A program made the translations under genes and the position numbers. Positions 5,326 to 6,677 of a DNA stretch of 6,677 nt are shown here, one piece after another; the stretch's first letter is position 1, and each line of letters opens with the position of its first letter. The stretch is from Gemmatimonadales bacterium (GTDB lineage: Bacteria > Gemmatimonadota > Gemmatimonadetes > Gemmatimonadales > GWC2-71-9), in NCBI GenBank assembly GCA_013813145.1, contig JACCSE010000572.1, forward strand, positions 1 to 6,677, written 5' to 3'. The notes beneath the pieces were generated by a model. It did not search any database and was not told the origin of the DNA. It was given only the letters and a program-made list of their open reading frames with translations.

Positions 5326-6471
5326 CTAAGGACTTACGGGGTAGGTCGGAAGCGCGGTAGCCAGACCACCCTGAGCCGGCGACGCCACCAGCGCGTCGAG
5401 TCTGAGCCATCCTTCGGGCGTGAGGCGCACCCGGCCGCCCTCCTCCATCGCCCATCCGCTCGCGGTCCAGCTCACCAGGCTGCCGGGGTCCACCAACCCT
5501 GTCGGAACCCCATCGGCGGTGCGGAGCCCCAGATAAAGCTCCTCCAGAGCCACTGCCCCATCATCCAGGCACTCGCGGTCATCGGTCGGATCCAGATCCT
5601 TTCCGACCGCGATGTCGTAAGCCACCCACTCCCGAACGTTCCACTGGCGCTCCCGTCCCCAGCCGCTGTGCGCCGAGGGCCCCAAGCCGAGAAACGGGGC
5701 CCGGCGCCAGTAGGCGCCGTTGTGACGGGCGCGGCGCCCGTCGCGAGCGTAGTTGGAGACCTCGTAGTGCCGATACCCCGCCCCGGTCAGCGCGGTATCC
5801 GCCGCCAGGAACTCCGCGGCGTAGCGCTCCTCGTCCACCGGCGTCACCTCGCCCCGCTCGGTCCAGCGGGCCAGCGGAGTACCGGCCTCGACCGTGAGCC
5901 CATACAGCGAGAGATGGGTGGGCTCCAACGCGAGGGCGGCCGCGAGATCCTGGTCCCAGCGGCGCCCCAGCGCCGCCGGCAGGCCGAAGATCAGATCGAG
6001 CGACAGGTCCGCCACCCCCGCATCGCGCAGGGTGGCCACCGCCCGAGGCACCTGCTCTGCCGTGTGAGTGCGGTGCATCCAGCCGAGCACCGCGGGATCG
6101 AACGACTGAACGCCGAGCGACACGCGATTGACACCGGCCCCGCGCCAGGCCGCGGCGGCGCGAGGGGAGACGTCCTCGGGGTTGGCCTCCAGCGTGATCT
6201 CCGCGTCCGGAGCGATCGGCCGGTCGGCCGCGATCCGCTCGAGGATCCGTCCGAGGGCAGTGGGATCCAGGCGCGAGGGAGTGCCGCCCCCGAAGTAGAC
6301 CGTCTGCACCTCGGGGGCGTCGGCCCAGGCCGGATGATCCTGCTTCCGGGTCCATTCGCTGAGCACGGCGTCGGCGTACCGGTCCGAGGGTATGACGCGT
6401 CGCACCGCGATGGCGAAGTCGCAGTAGCTGCAGCGGCGGGCGCAGAACGGGACGTGGAAGTACAGGTGCAC
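5326..6471 (-). CDS. hemW: Radical SAM family heme chaperone HemW
   Basis: HemW binds heme and an Fe-S cluster and is thought to insert heme into cytochromes; it was formerly annotated as oxygen-independent coproporphyrinogen oxidase. The 381-residue protein opens MHLYFHVPFC and has the radical-SAM triad C10, C14, C17 (CARRCSYCDF). It lacks the fourth cysteine found in true HemN, which has CxxxCxxCxC. Further motifs are GGGTPS at 61-66, LEANPEDV at 94-101, RVSLGVQSF at 116-124, and HemW-specific YEVSNYARDG, HNGAYW and LGLGPSAHS in the second half. The start is GTG at 6471-6469; no upstream ATG fits and no strong Shine-Dalgarno is visible. It lies just upstream of hrcA, as in Bacillus, where lepA precedes it; lepA would lie beyond the right edge. 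Confidence 0.95.
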   Translation of the reverse strand: MHLYFHVPFCARRCSYCDFAIAVRRVIPSDRYADAVLSEWTRKQDHPAWADAPEVQTVYFGGGTPSRLDPTALGRILERIAADRPIAPDAEITLEANPEDVSPRAAAAWRGAGVNRVSLGVQSFDPAVLGWMHRTHTAEQVPRAVATLRDAGVADLSLDLIFGLPAALGRRWDQDLAAALALEPTHLSLYGLTVEAGTPLARWTERGEVTPVDEERYAAEFLAADTALTGAGYRHYEVSNYARDGRRARHNGAYWRRAPFLGLGPSAHSGWGRERQWNVREWVAYDIAVGKDLDPTDDRECLDDGAVALEELYLGLRTADGVPTGLVDPGSLVSWTASGWAMEEGGRVRLTPEGWLRLDALVASPAQGGLATALPTYPVSP

Positions 6472-6677
6472 CGGGCGAAATATGCACCAAGTCGTGACCG
6501 GCAGGGGCGTGCGCTTGGAGGGCTCCTGCGGCCTTGCGTCGGCCAGGGCGCCCCACGCGCACTGTCATCCCGCCCAGAGCGTGGCCCGCGCGCGTCATCC
6601 CGAGCGGAGCACTGTGTGCTTGTGCGCGGGCACACCCCGTTCGCAAAGAGCACCGGCGCCCCTCCGAGCCCCAGGCC
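6472..6677. other. Gene-free right edge upstream of hemW
   Basis: No convincing gene is visible on either strand here. Open frames on the minus strand give low-complexity translations of repeat sequence. The stretch probably contains the hemW leader and perhaps the cluster promoter, but no clear -35/-10 pair stands out. A short GTGTGC/GCACAC inverted repeat lies around 6614-6635 without a T-run. Any gene upstream of hemW must end beyond the window. Confidence 0.6.
6564..6610 (+). repeat. Two diverged REP-like repeat fragments
   Basis: GTCATCCCG occurs at 6564-6572 and again at 6594-6602, a 30-bp period. The second copy extends as GTCATCCCGAGCGGAGC (6594-6610), matching 15 of the first 17 bases of the 25-bp repeat at 836-860 in the same orientation, with C for T and G for A changes. 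The first copy diverges right after the shared nine bases. They appear to be older or variant members of the same dispersed family. Confidence 0.6.

Noticed and set aside
4310..5329. Plus-strand open frame of 339 codons opposite hrcA
   Set aside because: It runs antisense through a clear hrcA, and its composition (many His, Asp, Leu, Gly, Arg) reflects codon structure of the opposite strand.
5579..6653. Two minus-strand open frames (355 and 220 codons) overlapping hemW
   Set aside because: Both are alternative frames of hemW extended into the repeat-bearing right edge, with low-complexity sequence and no domain.

Overview
The window is GC-rich chromosomal DNA. It holds a tightly packed minus-strand housekeeping cluster that reads from right to left: hemW, hrcA, dnaJ, prmA, rsmE, a HIT-family gene, rpsU and yqeY (its C-terminus is cut by the left edge). 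This is the ancestral heat-shock/translation neighbourhood best known from Firmicutes (lepA-hemW-hrcA-grpE-dnaK-dnaJ-prmA-rsmE-mtaB-rpsU-yqeY), here without grpE, dnaK and mtaB. The high GC, compaction and HIT gene next to rpsU suggest an environmental bacterium such as Gemmatimonadota; that placement is inference, not something the sequence proves.

Layout. 1-605: yqeY and rpsU, overlapping by 17 nt. 606-869: a gene-free gap holding a possible rpsU promoter, an 8-bp tandem array (691-743) and the first copy of a 25-bp repeat. 870-1164: the only plus-strand gene, a frameshifted GIY-YIG nuclease, bounded by exact inverted copies of the 25-bp repeat (836-860 and 1176-1200), with a third copy at 1213-1237. 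1270-5314: HIT gene, rsmE, prmA, dnaJ and hrcA, each overlapping the next by 4 or 8 nt and so very likely translationally coupled. 5326-6471: hemW, 11 nt upstream of hrcA. 6472-6677: a gene-free edge with two diverged pieces of the same repeat family.

How the genes fit together. HrcA represses heat-shock genes and DnaJ is the Hsp40 co-chaperone. PrmA methylates ribosomal protein L11, RsmE methylates 16S rRNA, and bS21 (rpsU) is a small-subunit protein. HemW is a radical-SAM-type heme chaperone. The HIT protein is a nucleotide hydrolase, and YqeY is a GatB-like domain protein.

The most interesting part is 606-1270. A small cassette of repeats plus a decaying nuclease gene separates the HIT gene from rpsU, in opposite orientation to everything else. 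It resembles a REP-transposase arrangement but with a GIY-YIG nuclease as the partner. I saw no wholly new multi-gene system.
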